A stretch of 49,814 nucleotides of DNA from Mycobacterium sp. 1554424.7 (GCF_001665295.1 NZ_LZSE01000017.1:1-49814), one strand, 5' to 3'. Positions 11,458 through 21,237 are shown, numbered from the stretch's first letter. Translations and numbers: made by a program. Notes: generated by a model from the sequence alone, not told the origin.

Positions 11458-11565
11458 ATGGACCCCGACCTGGACCCTAATATGCAGCACTGGCAGGAGC
11501 GGCTCGACAGCCTGCAGTGGGTCATCGGCTCGATACTCTCCAACGTCGACAGCGTCCCGACCTGA
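11458..11565 (+). CDS. Small 35-residue protein between mshB and the Rv1171-like gene
   Basis: The ATG at 11458 has a strong Shine-Dalgarno (ACGGAAGGAATCGC just before it) and opens 35 codons to a TGA at 11563. The product begins MDPDLDPNMQHWQERLDSLQ and continues to NVDSVPT. It is acidic, amphipathic-looking and free of low complexity. Its stop lies in CCTGACC, where the codon CTG of the next frame would start the Rv1171-like protein as TETKPRA, suggesting translational coupling. No family is recognised. The good ribosome site and close packing argue for real translation, as a small protein or a leader peptide. Confidence 0.5.
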   Translation: MDPDLDPNMQHWQERLDSLQWVIGSILSNVDSVPT

Positions 11566-11978
11566 CCGAAACCAAGCCACGCGCCGCGTCCGTCCCAGAA
11601 AGCGGCGCAACGGATCCCGCGATCCGTTTCGTTGTCCTGGCGCTGCTGGCGGTGGACGGAATCCTGTCGGCCGTGGCCGCTGCGCTGCTGCTTCCTACCT
11701 ATATAGGCCCGGTTCCCTTTCCGATCAGTGCACTGGTCAGTGGGCTGCTCAACGCGGCGCTGGTCTGGGCCGCCGGGCAGTGGACCAAGTCGGCGCGGGT
11801 GGCGGCGTTGCCGCTGTGGACGTGGCTGCTGGCGGTGGCCGTGATGAGCATGGGCGGCCCCGGCGACGACGTGATCCTGGGCGGTCGGGGGCTGATGGCC
11901 TACGGGGCGCTGGTCCTGATCGCGCTGGGCGTCGCGCCCCCGGTATGGGTTTTGTGGCGGCTCGGCCGCCACCGCTGA
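11517..11978 (+). CDS. Conserved membrane protein, Rv1171-like
   Basis: The product has about four hydrophobic helices (FVVLALLAVDGILSAVAAAL, the ALVSGLLNAALVWAAGQW region, LPLWTWLLAVAVMSM, and AYGALVLIALGVAPPVWVLW) and a short basic C-terminus. It is the positional counterpart of Rv1171, an uncharacterised membrane protein beside mshB. Start choice is uncertain. GTG 11517 is the first ordinary start codon but overlaps the 35-residue ORF, and its first 15 residues look out of place. CTG 11562, overlapping the small ORF's stop, would give a more natural 138-residue protein. The next in-frame GTG is inside the first helix. Function is unknown. Confidence 0.75.
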   Translation: MGHRLDTLQRRQRPDLTETKPRAASVPESGATDPAIRFVVLALLAVDGILSAVAAALLLPTYIGPVPFPISALVSGLLNAALVWAAGQWTKSARVAALPLWTWLLAVAVMSMGGPGDDVILGGRGLMAYGALVLIALGVAPPVWVLWRLGRHR

Positions 11979-12010
11979 GTGGGTTTGTGGCGGCTCGGCC
12001 GCCGGCCCGG

Positions 12011-13093
12011 CTAGGGGAAGAACGGCGGCAGCGGCGGCAGCGGTGGCAGGAAGCTGAGCGCCCAGTAGATCTCGGTGCTGATGAACTGGTTGATCGACGC
12101 CGTGGTGGCGTCCCAGAAGTTGGCCAGCCCTTGGGCGAACGAGATGCTGCCCTGCAGCCAGTCGATGGTGTTGAACAACCCGGCCTGCACCATCGGCTCG
12201 AACAGGTCGTAGAGGAAGTAGATCTGGGGGGCCAGCCAGCCGACATAGGGCAGGTAACCGACCGCGTACGCGGCCAGGTCGAAGCCGTACTGGACGTACG
12301 GCTCCACGAGCAGGTAGCCGGCCTTGATCGCGTCGCCGATCGACCCCGACGCCGCCGGTACGACCGCGGCGTTGGTCATGGTGGCGGGGGTGACGAGCGC
12401 GCTGGCCGCGGTCAGGGCCCGGATTCCGCCGGTCGGCAGCAGCGCGCCGGCCTCGCTGGCGAGCGCCGAAAGACCACCCGGGAAGCCGGCCCCCAGCAGC
12501 CCGGCGCCGCCCAGGAAATTGGAGCCGGCCACGGCGCTCTCGACCTGGCTCACCGCGCCGGACAGGCCGCCGACCATGCCCGCGACACCGCCGCCGCCCA
12601 CCAGGCCGCCGCCGCCCAGGAGATTGGCGCCGGCCACGGCGCTCTCGACGCGGCTCACCGCGTTGGACACGGCTCCGCCGATCGCCCCCGCGACGCCGCC
12701 GCCCGCGCCGCCGAGCAGCGTGGCGGCGGGCGCGTTCACCGCGCTGGCGAGGTCGGCCGCGGCGCCGGGCAGCGCCGCAGCCGGCGCCGCGGCGCTGGCG
12801 AGGTTCTGCGCCGCACTGGACTCGGCCGCCGCGAACGCGTTCGCGCCGGAGCTCAGGGTCTGCACAAATTGCTCGTGAAACTGCGCGATTTGCGCGCTGA
12901 ACTGCTGGTATCCCAACCCGTGCTGGGACAGGAACGCCGCGACCTGAGCCGACACGGCGTCGGCCGCCGAGGCCGCCACGGCGGACGTCGGGGCCGCCGC
13001 CGCCGCGCCGGCGCTGTTGATCGTCGAACCAATGCCAGCCAAGTCCGAAGCCGCTGCCGCCAGCGCCTCCGGGGTGGCGAATAGGAACGACAT
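12011..13093 (-). CDS. PE family protein, PE12 (Rv1172c)-like
   Basis: The 360-residue product starts with a PE domain ([20 protein letters not shown], then [19 protein letters not shown]). An Ala/Gly-rich middle with two near-identical stretches around [15 protein letters not shown] and [15 protein letters not shown] follows. The C-terminal part is hydrophobic and aromatic ([35 protein letters not shown]) and ends in a Pro-rich [12 protein letters not shown] tail. GGGAGGTACCGA precedes the ATG at 13093; the 23 upstream codons of the open frame are not needed. Synteny with Rv1172c beside fbiC supports the call. It is probably an ESX substrate; no partner PPE gene is adjacent. Confidence 0.87.
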   Translation of the reverse strand: MSFLFATPEALAAAASDLAGIGSTINSAGAAAAAPTSAVAASAADAVSAQVAAFLSQHGLGYQQFSAQIAQFHEQFVQTLSSGANAFAAAESSAAQNLASAAAPAAALPGAAADLASAVNAPAATLLGGAGGGVAGAIGGAVSNAVSRVESAVAGANLLGGGGLVGGGGVAGMVGGLSGAVSQVESAVAGSNFLGGAGLLGAGFPGGLSALASEAGALLPTGGIRALTAASALVTPATMTNAAVVPAASGSIGDAIKAGYLLVEPYVQYGFDLAAYAVGYLPYVGWLAPQIYFLYDLFEPMVQAGLFNTIDWLQGSISFAQGLANFWDATTASINQFISTEIYWALSFLPPLPPLPPFFP

Positions 13094-13312
13094 TCGGTAC
13101 CTCCCGGGATAGGACGGATGGTATCGCGATCGCGCTGGGTGGCGGGCTGGTTTGCCAAACACATAGCAAGGACTCAGCCGGCCGCGACGCCGGGACGTCG
13201 ACCGCGGGCCGCCGGGGGACTGGCGCTACTGTTGCGCGTATGGCACCGCTGCCCAAGTTCCACAGGTTGGGGCCGAGCGGATGAAATTCGATCGTGGGGA
13301 AGTTACACCAAC

Positions 13313-15886
13313 GTGCCACTGACACCGGAGCCTCCGGCGCCCAGCGCTCTGCCCAGTCCTGTCGTTCCGCCCAAGGCCAGCGCGTCGGCGCTGCGGCGCG
13401 TCCTGCGGCGAGCCCGGGACGGGGTCGCGCTCAACGTGGAGGAGGCCGCCGTCGCCATGACCGCGCGGGGCGAGGACCTCGCCGATCTGTGCGCGAGCGC
13501 GGCGCGGGTGCGCGACGCGGGCCTGCAGTCGGCGGGGCGGCGTGGGCCGGGCGGCGGGCTGCCGATCACCTATTCGCGCAAGGTGTTCGTGCCCGTCACC
13601 CACTTGTGCCGCGACAGCTGCCATTACTGCACGTTCGTCACCGTTCCGGGCAAGCTGCGCGCGCGCGGCGCCGGCATGTACCTGGAGCCCGACGAGATAC
13701 TCGACCTCGCCCGCCGCGGCGCCGAACTCGGTTGCAAGGAAGCGCTATTCACCCTCGGCGACCGGCCGGAGGACCGTTGGCCGGAGGCGCGCGAGTGGCT
13801 CGCCGAACGGGGCTATGACTCGACGCTGTCGTACGTGCGGGCGATGGCGATCCGGGTGCTGGAGGAAACCGGCCTGTTGCCGCACCTGAACCCCGGCGTG
13901 ATGAGCTGGTCGGAGATGTCGCGGCTCAAGCCGGTGGCGCCGTCGATGGGCATGATGCTCGAGACGACGTCGCGGCGGCTCTTCGAGACGAAAGGGCTTG
14001 CGCACTACGGCAGCCCGGACAAGGACCCGGCGGTACGGCTGCGCACTCTCACCGATGCGGGCCGGCTGTCGATTCCGTTCACGACCGGGCTGCTGGTCGG
14101 CATCGGTGAGACGCTCGCCGAACGCGCGGACACCCTGCATGCGATTCGCAAGTCGCACAAGGAGTTCGGGCACGTCCAGGAAGTGATCGTGCAGAACTTC
14201 CGGGCCAAGGAACACACCGCGATGGCGGCCTACCCCGACGCCGGGATCGAGGACTACCTGGCCACGGTGGCGGTCGCGCGCTTGGTGCTCGGCCCCGGCA
14301 TGCGCATCCAGGCGCCGCCCAACCTGGTGTCACGCGAGGAATGCCTCGCCCTGATCGGCGCCGGGGTTGACGACTGGGGCGGCGTCTCGCCATTGACGCC
14401 CGACCATGTCAACCCCGAACGCCCCTGGCCCGCGTTGGACCAACTGGCCGCCGTCACCGCCGAGGGTGGCTACGAGCTGGTGCAGCGGCTGACCGCGCAG
14501 CCCAAATACGTCCAGGCCGGCGCGGCGTGGATCGACCCCCGGGTGCGGGGACACGTCCTGGCGCTGGCCGATCCGGCAACCGGGCTGGCAAGCGACGTCA
14601 ACCCCGTGGGCATGCCCTGGCAGGAGCCCGACGACGTGGAGTCGGCGGGCCGGGTCGACCTGAACGCGGCGATCGACACCGAAGGCCGCAACAGCGCGGC
14701 CCGCAGCGACCTCGACAGCGCGTTCGGCGATTGGGAATCTATCCGCGCTCATGTGCACGAGCTGGCGGCGCGCGCCCCCGAGCGGATCGACACCGATGTG
14801 CTGGCCGCGCTGGCCTCGGCCGAACGCGACCCCGCCGGCTGCACCGACGACGAGTATCTGGCGTTGGCGACCGCCGAGGGCGCGGCCCTGGAAGCGGTTG
14901 CCGCGCTGGCGGATTCGCTGCGCCGCGACGCCGTCGGCGACGACGTGACCTTCGTGGTGAACCGCAACATCAACTTCACCAACATCTGCTACACCGGGTG
15001 CCGCTTTTGCGCGTTCGCGCAGCGCAAGGGTGACGCCGACGCGTACTCGCTGTCCACCGAGGAGGTGGCCGACCGCGCCTGGGAGGCGCACGTCGAGGGC
15101 GCCACCGAGGTATGCATGCAGGGCGGAATCGACCCGGAGCTGCCCGTGACCGGATACGGCGAGCTGGTGCGCGCCGTCAAGGCCCGCGTGCCGTCGATGC
15201 ACGTACATGCGTTCTCCCCGATGGAGATCGCCAACGGTGTCACCAAGAGCGGGTTGAGCATTCGCGAGTGGCTGATCAGCCTGCGCGAGTCCGGCCTGGA
15301 CACCATCCCGGGCACCGCCGCGGAGATCCTGGACGACGAGGTGCGCTGGGTGCTCACCAAGGGCAAGCTGCCGACGTCGATGTGGGTCGAGATCGTGAGC
15401 ACCGCGCACGAGGTGGGCCTGCGGTCGTCGTCGACCATGATGTACGGACACGTCGACACCCCGCGGCACTGGGTGGCCCACCTCAACGTGCTGCGCGACA
15501 TTCAGGACCGCACCGGCGGTTTCACCGAGTTCGTGCCGCTTCCGTTCGTGCACCAGAACTCGCCGCTGTACCTGGCCGGCGCGGCCCGCCCGGGCCCCAG
15601 CCATCGCGACAACCGCGCGGTGCACGCCCTGGCGCGGATCATGTTGCACGGCCGCATTTCTCACATCCAGACCAGCTGGGTCAAGCTCGGCGTCGAGCGC
15701 ACGCGGGTGATGCTCAACGGGGGCGCCAACGACCTCGGCGGGACGTTGATGGAGGAGACGATCTCGCGCATGGCCGGGTCGGAACACGGGTCGTCGAAGA
15801 CCGTGGCGGAGCTGGCCGCCATCGCCGAGGGCATCGGCCGCCCGGCGCGCCAGCGCACCACCACTTACGCCCCGCTGGCCGCGTAA
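13313..15886 (+). CDS. fbiC: FO synthase FbiC (F420 biosynthesis, dual radical SAM)
   Basis: At 857 residues from GTG 13313, the product matches the length of M. tuberculosis FbiC. It is a fusion of CofG-like and CofH-like radical SAM domains. The first 4Fe-4S motif is CRDSCHYC (Cys99, Cys103, Cys106) and the second is CYTGCRFC (Cys559, Cys563, Cys566). Together they make 7,8-didemethyl-8-hydroxy-5-deazariboflavin from a pyrimidine precursor and tyrosine, the chromophore of coenzyme F420. The frame is open 65 codons further upstream, but that stretch is non-family sequence overlapping the PE12-like promoter region. Both cysteine motifs are intact. Confidence 0.96.
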   Translation: MPLTPEPPAPSALPSPVVPPKASASALRRVLRRARDGVALNVEEAAVAMTARGEDLADLCASAARVRDAGLQSAGRRGPGGGLPITYSRKVFVPVTHLCRDSCHYCTFVTVPGKLRARGAGMYLEPDEILDLARRGAELGCKEALFTLGDRPEDRWPEAREWLAERGYDSTLSYVRAMAIRVLEETGLLPHLNPGVMSWSEMSRLKPVAPSMGMMLETTSRRLFETKGLAHYGSPDKDPAVRLRTLTDAGRLSIPFTTGLLVGIGETLAERADTLHAIRKSHKEFGHVQEVIVQNFRAKEHTAMAAYPDAGIEDYLATVAVARLVLGPGMRIQAPPNLVSREECLALIGAGVDDWGGVSPLTPDHVNPERPWPALDQLAAVTAEGGYELVQRLTAQPKYVQAGAAWIDPRVRGHVLALADPATGLASDVNPVGMPWQEPDDVESAGRVDLNAAIDTEGRNSAARSDLDSAFGDWESIRAHVHELAARAPERIDTDVLAALASAERDPAGCTDDEYLALATAEGAALEAVAALADSLRRDAVGDDVTFVVNRNINFTNICYTGCRFCAFAQRKGDADAYSLSTEEVADRAWEAHVEGATEVCMQGGIDPELPVTGYGELVRAVKARVPSMHVHAFSPMEIANGVTKSGLSIREWLISLRESGLDTIPGTAAEILDDEVRWVLTKGKLPTSMWVEIVSTAHEVGLRSSSTMMYGHVDTPRHWVAHLNVLRDIQDRTGGFTEFVPLPFVHQNSPLYLAGAARPGPSHRDNRAVHALARIMLHGRISHIQTSWVKLGVERTRVMLNGGANDLGGTLMEETISRMAGSEHGSSKTVAELAAIAEGIGRPARQRTTTYAPLAA

Positions 15887-15903
15887 CTGTCAGGCGCCGC
15901 GGG

Positions 15904-15909
15904 TATACC
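15904..15909 (+). promoter_or_regulatory. -10 element for a leaderless MDMPI-type gene
   Basis: TATACC lies in the palindromic GGGTATACCC, seven bases before the GTG at 15917. It sits only 17 bases after the fbiC stop. No Shine-Dalgarno is visible, so a leaderless transcript separate from fbiC is plausible. Confidence 0.4.
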
Positions 15910-15916
15910 CGAGGCC

Positions 15917-16690
15917 GTGAAGCGACACATCGATCAAGACCGATTCCCCGAATGGCAGCCCTTCCTCGATGCGGTGCTGCATCGCCGCCCCGACTCCGGC
16001 ACCTGGTGTGAGGCGTGGACGGTGCGCGACATCGTGATCCACCAGGCCGGCAACGCCGAGGAACTCGCCCGGGTGCTGGGCGCGCACCTTCAGGGCGAGC
16101 CCGTCGGCACGCGCGGCTTCGAGGAGCGGGAGGCCCCGCTGCGGGCCATGAACGACGCGGACCTGTGGGACGCGCTGCACGACCGGATGGCCACGCTGAA
16201 CGAGGTTGCGGCCGCGGCCGAAAGCGTGCCGGCGGACACCGACGTGGCCTGGACCGGGCGCACCATGAAGGTGCCCTGGTTCGCCGAGCACATGCGAGAG
16301 GAACTCGTCCTGCACGGCTGGGACATCACCGGAGACGGTGACGCCGGCGGCGCCTTCCAAACGGGGCTGGCCGACCCCTGGATGACGACGCACAGCGTGC
16401 TCGCGGTGGGACGCCCGCTGCTCGCCAAGGGCGCCAAATCGCTGGGACCCGGCGAACGGATCGAGGCGCGGCTGCGGGTCTTCGGCAGCGACGACGTGGT
16501 GCTTACCGCGGACGCCGAGCAGACCTCCATCGGAATGGCCGGGCCCGAAGGCCCGGCCACTCTCGAAACCGATGCCGCCGCAAGGGTTTTGCTGCTGTGG
16601 GGTCGTCGACCCGCAAACCCCTCGCGGATTTGCAGCGACGCCGGGCCCGAACTCCTAGGCCAGGTGCGCCGGCTGCTCAGCGGCTACTGA
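15917..16690 (+). CDS. Maleylpyruvate isomerase-family (MDMPI) mycothiol-dependent protein
   Basis: The 257-residue product has a DinB-like four-helix N-terminal half with TWCEAWTVRDIVIHQAGNAE (the TVRDxxxH histidine) and HMREELVLHGWDI, which together supply the metal-binding histidines of the MDMPI N-terminal domain. A smaller C-terminal domain begins around ERIEARLRVFG. Members use mycothiol as cofactor or are uncharacterised relatives. Its presence near mshB fits but does not prove mycothiol use. It starts 30 bases after fbiC. The substrate is unknown. Confidence 0.75.
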   Translation: MKRHIDQDRFPEWQPFLDAVLHRRPDSGTWCEAWTVRDIVIHQAGNAEELARVLGAHLQGEPVGTRGFEEREAPLRAMNDADLWDALHDRMATLNEVAAAAESVPADTDVAWTGRTMKVPWFAEHMREELVLHGWDITGDGDAGGAFQTGLADPWMTTHSVLAVGRPLLAKGAKSLGPGERIEARLRVFGSDDVVLTADAEQTSIGMAGPEGPATLETDAAARVLLLWGRRPANPSRICSDAGPELLGQVRRLLSGY

Positions 16691-16702
16691 CGCGTTGCCC
16701 GC

Positions 16703-17038
16703 TCAGTAGTTGTTGCAGCTGCCGGCCACCGACAACACGTCGTTGAAGTACGGCGCCGCCCCAGGCATTGACTGGATCTGGTGGGCCATCTGCAGGCGCT
16801 TCGGCGGCGGCGAGGCCAGGAACTGGTTCAAGTAACTCACCGCGATCGGCGACGCAGTCAACTGCGCGGCAGCAGCCGGATCCGTCGCGTTCAGCGCGGC
16901 CATCACCTGCCCGTAGTTGCACGTCGTGTTGATGACCGGATCCAGCGGATCGGCGGATGCGATCCCAGAGCCGGCGGTCAACGCGAAAGCAACGCCCCCA
17001 GCAACAGCGGCCAGTTTGGCCAACGACAGCTTCACCAT
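16703..17038 (-). CDS. Secreted antigen TB8.4-like (Rv1174c family)
   Basis: This 111-residue protein has a signal peptide ending at ASA/DP. The mature sequence contains INTTCNYGQVMAALNATDP and ends in VAGSCNNY, closely following M. tuberculosis TB8.4. The two cysteines, near both ends of the mature domain, probably form a disulfide. The fold belongs to the small helical haemophore-like mycobacterial family; a function for TB8.4 itself is not established beyond its being a T-cell antigen. MVKLSLAK (ATG 17038) is preferred over the start six codons upstream. fadH and the Rv1176c-like gene that follow in M. tuberculosis are absent here. Confidence 0.9.
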   Translation of the reverse strand: MVKLSLAKLAAVAGGVAFALTAGSGIASADPLDPVINTTCNYGQVMAALNATDPAAAAQLTASPIAVSYLNQFLASPPPKRLQMAHQIQSMPGAAPYFNDVLSVAGSCNNY

Positions 17039-17261
17039 TTTGTGGACCTTCCCCATTCAATGCACCGTCGATAAACGGCGACGACATCTGCCCAACGGTT
17101 GCCGTCTGCGGTCGAGGCTACCAGGCACCGTGAGCATTCTTCCATCGCAACCGTTATCGCACAGGAAGCTCTAATCGTAACTATCCGCAGGTCAGGGCGT
17201 TGCACATCGGTGTTCGCCCTCGGTGAAATGCGGACCCGGGTCTGGCCGGTGTGCCAAGTGG

Positions 17262-17288
17262 TTGACCTGTATGTGCAACGTCTAGTAT
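17262..17288 (+). promoter_or_regulatory. Candidate SigA-type promoter for fdxC
   Basis: TTGACC at 17262 and TAGTAT at 17283 are separated by 15 bases, slightly short of optimal. The expected start is about 80 bases before the fdxC GTG. The whole 17039-17373 gap contains no plausible gene; it also holds the TB8.4 promoter region on the other strand. Confidence 0.45.
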
Positions 17289-17373
17289 CAGTAACCGAAA
17301 GCTTTCGCCGAAGCGGCCCGAGCGCCGCGGCGAGCCGACCGCAGCCCACGTGCAGTACATGGAGGAGACGTCT

Positions 17374-17700
17374 GTGACGTACACGATTGCCGAACCCTGC
17401 GTCGACATCAAGGACAAGGCATGCATCGAGGAATGCCCGGTCGACTGCATCTACGAGGGCGCCCGGATGCTGTACATCCACCCCGACGAGTGCGTCGACT
17501 GCGGGGCCTGTGAGCCGGTCTGCCCCGTCGAAGCGATTTATTACGAAGACGACGTGCCCGAACAGTGGAGCCAGTACACGCAGATCAACGCCGACTTCTT
17601 CGCCGAGCTGGGGTCGCCGGGCGGTGCCGCGAAGGTCGGGTTGACCGAGAACGACCCGCAAGTCGTCAAGGACCTGCCGCCCCAAGGCGAAGGCGAGTAA
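17374..17700 (+). CDS. fdxC: Ferredoxin FdxC, seven-iron type
   Basis: The 108-residue product matches mycobacterial FdxC (Rv1177). CVDIKDKACIEECPVDC supplies the 3Fe-4S cluster ligands plus one for the second cluster, and CVDCGACEPVCP is a full 4Fe-4S motif. The acidic C-terminal extension is typical of seven-iron actinobacterial ferredoxins. GTG 17374 is preceded by GGAGGAG. It is a cytosolic electron carrier, and mycobacterial ferredoxins of this class can serve P450s. The aminotransferase gene follows 44 bases after its stop in the same direction. Confidence 0.95.
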   Translation: MTYTIAEPCVDIKDKACIEECPVDCIYEGARMLYIHPDECVDCGACEPVCPVEAIYYEDDVPEQWSQYTQINADFFAELGSPGGAAKVGLTENDPQVVKDLPPQGEGE

Positions 17701-17744
17701 GCGGGCCGGTGCCGCAGCAGCCGGGGCGGGTCCGGCCGGCCGCC

Positions 17745-18830
17745 GTGTCGGCGTCCCTGCCGGAATTTCCCTGGGACACGCTGGCCGACGCGAAGGCGCG
17801 GGCCGCGGCCCATCCGGGCGGAATCGTCGACCTGTCCGTCGGCACCCCGGTCGACCCGGTCGCGCCCCCGATCCGCGAGGCGCTCGCGGCCGCCAGCGCC
17901 GCGCCGGGATATCCCGCCACCGCAGGCACCGCGCGACTGCGCGAATCGGCGGTGGCCGCGCTTGCCCGACGCTTCGACATCACCGGGCTGACCGAGGCGG
18001 CCGTGCTGCCGGTGATCGGCAGCAAGGAGCTCATCGCCTGGCTGCCGACGCTGCTGGGCCTGGGCCCCGCGGACGTGATCGTGGTCCCCGAGCTGGCGTA
18101 TCCGACGTATGACGTGGGCGCGCGGCTGGCCGGCGCCGCGGTGCTGCGCGCGGATTCGCTGACCCAGGTGGGCCCGCAAGCTCCGGCGCTGGTCTACCTG
18201 AACTCGCCGAGCAACCCCACCGGGCGGGTGCTGGGCGTCGACCACCTGCGCAAGGTCGTCGGATGGGCGCGCGACAGGGGAGTGATCGTCGCCTCCGACG
18301 AGTGCTACCTGGGTCTGGGCTGGGAGGCCCAACCCCTCTCGGTGCTGCATCCCTCGGTGTGCGACGGCGACCACACCGGGTTGCTGGCGATCCACTCGCT
18401 GTCGAAGAGCTCGTCGCTGGCGGGTTACCGGGCCGGCTTGGTCACCGGGGACCCGGCGCTGGTCGGCGAGCTGCTGGCCGTGCGCAAGCACGCCGGGATG
18501 ATCGTGCCGACGCCCGTGCAGGCCGCCATGGTGGCCGCGTTCGACGACGACGCCCACGAGCGCGTGCAGCGCGAGCGCTACGAACGGCGGCGGGCCGCGC
18601 TCCTGCCGGCGCTGCGCTCGGCCGGTTTTGCCGTCGAGCATTCCGAGGCCGGCCTCTATCTGTGGGCCAGCCGCGGTGAGCCGTGCCACGACAGCGTCAC
18701 CTGGCTCGCCTCGCTCGGGGTGTTGGTGGCGCCCGGCGACTTCTACGGCCCCGGCGGTGCCCGGCACGTGCGGGTCGCGCTGACGGCCACCGACGAGCGC
18801 ATCGCGGCCGCCGTCGAGCGGCTGACTTAG
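17745..18830 (+). CDS. Class I/II aminotransferase, N-succinyldiaminopimelate aminotransferase type (Rv1178)
   Basis: The 361-residue PLP enzyme of fold type I contains SPSNPTGRV, the substrate/PLP-binding Asn-Pro motif; SDECYLGLGW with the PLP-contacting Asp; and SLSKSSSLAGYRAG with the Schiff-base lysine. GTG 17745 gives VSASLPEFPWDTLADAK, the family start; GTG 17709 is 12 codons further upstream. The family annotation is DapC (lysine and peptidoglycan precursor synthesis), but M. tuberculosis has another DapC candidate, so the physiological substrate is uncertain. It probably shares an operon with fdxC. Confidence 0.85.
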   Translation: MSASLPEFPWDTLADAKARAAAHPGGIVDLSVGTPVDPVAPPIREALAAASAAPGYPATAGTARLRESAVAALARRFDITGLTEAAVLPVIGSKELIAWLPTLLGLGPADVIVVPELAYPTYDVGARLAGAAVLRADSLTQVGPQAPALVYLNSPSNPTGRVLGVDHLRKVVGWARDRGVIVASDECYLGLGWEAQPLSVLHPSVCDGDHTGLLAIHSLSKSSSLAGYRAGLVTGDPALVGELLAVRKHAGMIVPTPVQAAMVAAFDDDAHERVQRERYERRRAALLPALRSAGFAVEHSEAGLYLWASRGEPCHDSVTWLASLGVLVAPGDFYGPGGARHVRVALTATDERIAAAVERLT

Positions 18831-18867
18831 CCCGTCCGCCCGCCGCGCGGACTCCCCGGGCGGCAGA

Positions 18868-21237
18868 ATGCAGGTCGTGACAACTTCGACGGGCAAGGCC
18901 CCCATCCCGACGTCGCTCGGCGACATCGCCAGGCGCGTCTTTCTGGGGAAGCCGCTGATCACCGAGAGCCTGTCGACCGAGAAACTTTCGAACGGGATTG
19001 CGCTGGGCGCGCTTTCGCCGGACGCGATCTCGTCCACCGCTTACGGCACCGAACAGATCCTCATCGAGCTGCTGCCCAACGCCGGGCTCGCGGCTTTTGC
19101 GCTGTTGCTGCCGATCAACGCCGCGATTTTGGTGATCCTGGTGTTGGTGGCCGCGTCGTACCGGCAGGTCGTCATGGCCTACACCCGGGCGGGCGGCTCC
19201 TACATCGTGGCGCGGGAGAATTTCGGGCCCAAGGTCGCGCAGGTCGCCGCCGCGGCGCTGTTGATCGACTACGTGGTCACCGTCGCGGTGCAGGCGGCGG
19301 CCGGGACGGTGGCGGTGGCGTCGGCGATCCCGGCGGTGGGCCCCTACAGCCTGGCGGTCACCGTCGGCGTGGTGCTCCTCATCTGTTATGCGAACCTGCG
19401 CGGATTGCGGGAGGCGGGCCTGCAATTCGCGCTGCCGACCTACTTCTTCGTCGGCATGATCACTCTCACGATCGTGGTCGGCGTCATCCGCGAAATCTTC
19501 TGGGGCCTACCGGTTTACGATGTGCAGCACATCGCCGGGGCGGTGCCGGTTCATCGGGGGGACGGCCTGGTGATGGGCGCGACGGTCCTGGTGCTGCTGC
19601 GCGCGTTCGCCAACGGCGGTTCGTCGCTGACGGGGGTCGAGGCGATCTCCAACACGGTCAACGTCTTCCGTAAGCCGCAGGGGCGCAACGCCCGCCGGGT
19701 GCTCACCATCATGGCCTGCATCCTCGGGTTCCTGCTGGCCGGCGTCGCCTATCTGACGTTTGTCACCCACGCGGCGCCGTTCGAGGCCGGATATCCGTCG
19801 GTGCTGTCGCAGGTCGCCCGAACTGTGTTCGGCCACGGCACCATCGGCAACGTCCTCTACACCATCGTCCAGGCGTCGACGGCCGCGATCCTCTACACCG
19901 GTGCCAACACCAGCTTCAACGGGTTCCCGGCGCTTGCGAGTTTCGTTGCGGAGGACCGCTTCCTGCCGCGTCAGTTGATGAAACGCGGTCACCGCCTGGT
20001 GTTTTCGAACGGAATCATCGCGCTCACCGCGCTGTCGGTCGCGCTGCTGGTGACGACGGGCGGCTCGGTCACCGCGCTGGTCCCGTTCTACGCGATCGGC
20101 GTGTTCACCGGCTTCTCGATGGCCGGCTACGGGATGACCAAACACCATCTCACCCGTCGGGAACCGGGCTGGCGGCGCCGGCTGGCGATCAACCTGTCGT
20201 CGGCCATCCTGTCGACCATCGTGGTGGGCATCTTCGCGGTGGCGAAGTTCACCGAGGGCGCGTGGCTGGTGGTCGTCGTCTTTCCGATCCTGGTGTTCAT
20301 CCTGATGCGCCTGAACCGGGAGTACCGCGCCGAGGCGGCCATCCTCGAGATGTTCCGAACCGACCGCCCCGAATTGGTGAAGTACGCCCGGCACAAGGTG
20401 TTCGTGTTCGTGAACTCGCTCGACCTGGCGGTCATCGAGGCGCTGCGCTACGGCAGGGGGCTGCGGGCCGACGAACTGGTGGCGGTGCATTTCATGGTCG
20501 ACGAGGCGCACGCGAAGGCGTTGCGAAAACGTTGGGACGACTTCGATCTCGACACCCCGCTGCGCGTGGTCGACTGCCCGGACCGCCGGGTCACCCGCGC
20601 CGCGCAGGTGCTCGTCGCCAAGGCGCGCGACGAACACCGGAACACCAACGTCACCGTGTTGTTGCCGCGCCGGACCTACGCCCCGCTGCTCGGCCGCCTG
20701 CTGCACGACCGCACCGCGGACAAGGTCGCACGCGCGGTCAGCCTGATCCCGGACGCCGCGGCGACGATCGTTCCCTACGACGTCGAGTCCCGCATCAAGG
20801 AGGCCTACCCCGACGGCTTCGAGCAACGAATCTCCCGCGAGCTCGACAAGATCGAGGCGTGGGTTTCGCGGGACGAGGAACAAGAGGTCGAGGCCTACGA
20901 GCACCCGGAGCGATCGGCGTCGGTGATCACCGTGGGCGGCCTGATTCCCGGGCAGCGCGCCACTTTCGAGGGACGGGTCAACGAAGTCGAGGACACCAAC
21001 GAACGCCGGCGGACCGTTCGGCGCGTCGTGGTCGGCGACAACAGCGGCGAGATCTCCATGGTGTTCCGGCACGGACGCGGCGGCGCGGACATCCAGCCGG
21101 GCCAGGTGTTGCGGATCACCGGCAAGCCCAAACAGAGCGGGACCCAACCCATGGTGCTGGTCGACCCCGCGTATCACGTCATCGAGGACCCCGGTGAGGC
21201 CGCCGAGTCGGGGTCTACGCGGAAAGCTCAGCCGTGA
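18868..21237 (+). CDS. KimA-like APC/KUP-type transporter with C-terminal OB-fold
   Basis: The 789-residue product begins with a transporter of about 12 helices. Its N-terminus, GKPLITESLSTEKLSNGIAL followed by GALSPDAISSTAYGTEQIL, is characteristic of the KimA/YdaO group of APC-superfamily potassium importers. A cytoplasmic domain (about residues 480-680) follows. The last 100 residues (about 686-785) resemble an OB-fold: SVITVGGLIPGQRATFEGRV, VVVGDNSGEISMVF and QVLRITGK. A potassium role is inferred from the KimA-like N-terminus; amino acid transport is the alternative. GTG 18877 is an alternative start. Its stop overlaps the start of the truncated hydrolase-like ORF (GTGA), so the two were probably one operon. 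Confidence 0.8.
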   Translation: MQVVTTSTGKAPIPTSLGDIARRVFLGKPLITESLSTEKLSNGIALGALSPDAISSTAYGTEQILIELLPNAGLAAFALLLPINAAILVILVLVAASYRQVVMAYTRAGGSYIVARENFGPKVAQVAAAALLIDYVVTVAVQAAAGTVAVASAIPAVGPYSLAVTVGVVLLICYANLRGLREAGLQFALPTYFFVGMITLTIVVGVIREIFWGLPVYDVQHIAGAVPVHRGDGLVMGATVLVLLRAFANGGSSLTGVEAISNTVNVFRKPQGRNARRVLTIMACILGFLLAGVAYLTFVTHAAPFEAGYPSVLSQVARTVFGHGTIGNVLYTIVQASTAAILYTGANTSFNGFPALASFVAEDRFLPRQLMKRGHRLVFSNGIIALTALSVALLVTTGGSVTALVPFYAIGVFTGFSMAGYGMTKHHLTRREPGWRRRLAINLSSAILSTIVVGIFAVAKFTEGAWLVVVVFPILVFILMRLNREYRAEAAILEMFRTDRPELVKYARHKVFVFVNSLDLAVIEALRYGRGLRADELVAVHFMVDEAHAKALRKRWDDFDLDTPLRVVDCPDRRVTRAAQVLVAKARDEHRNTNVTVLLPRRTYAPLLGRLLHDRTADKVARAVSLIPDAAATIVPYDVESRIKEAYPDGFEQRISRELDKIEAWVSRDEEQEVEAYEHPERSASVITVGGLIPGQRATFEGRVNEVEDTNERRRTVRRVVVGDNSGEISMVFRHGRGGADIQPGQVLRITGKPKQSGTQPMVLVDPAYHVIEDPGEAAESGSTRKAQP

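Noticed and set aside
18830-18868. c-di-AMP riboswitch before the KimA-like gene
   Set aside because: B. subtilis kimA has one, but only 37 bases separate the aminotransferase stop from this start, too short for the aptamer.
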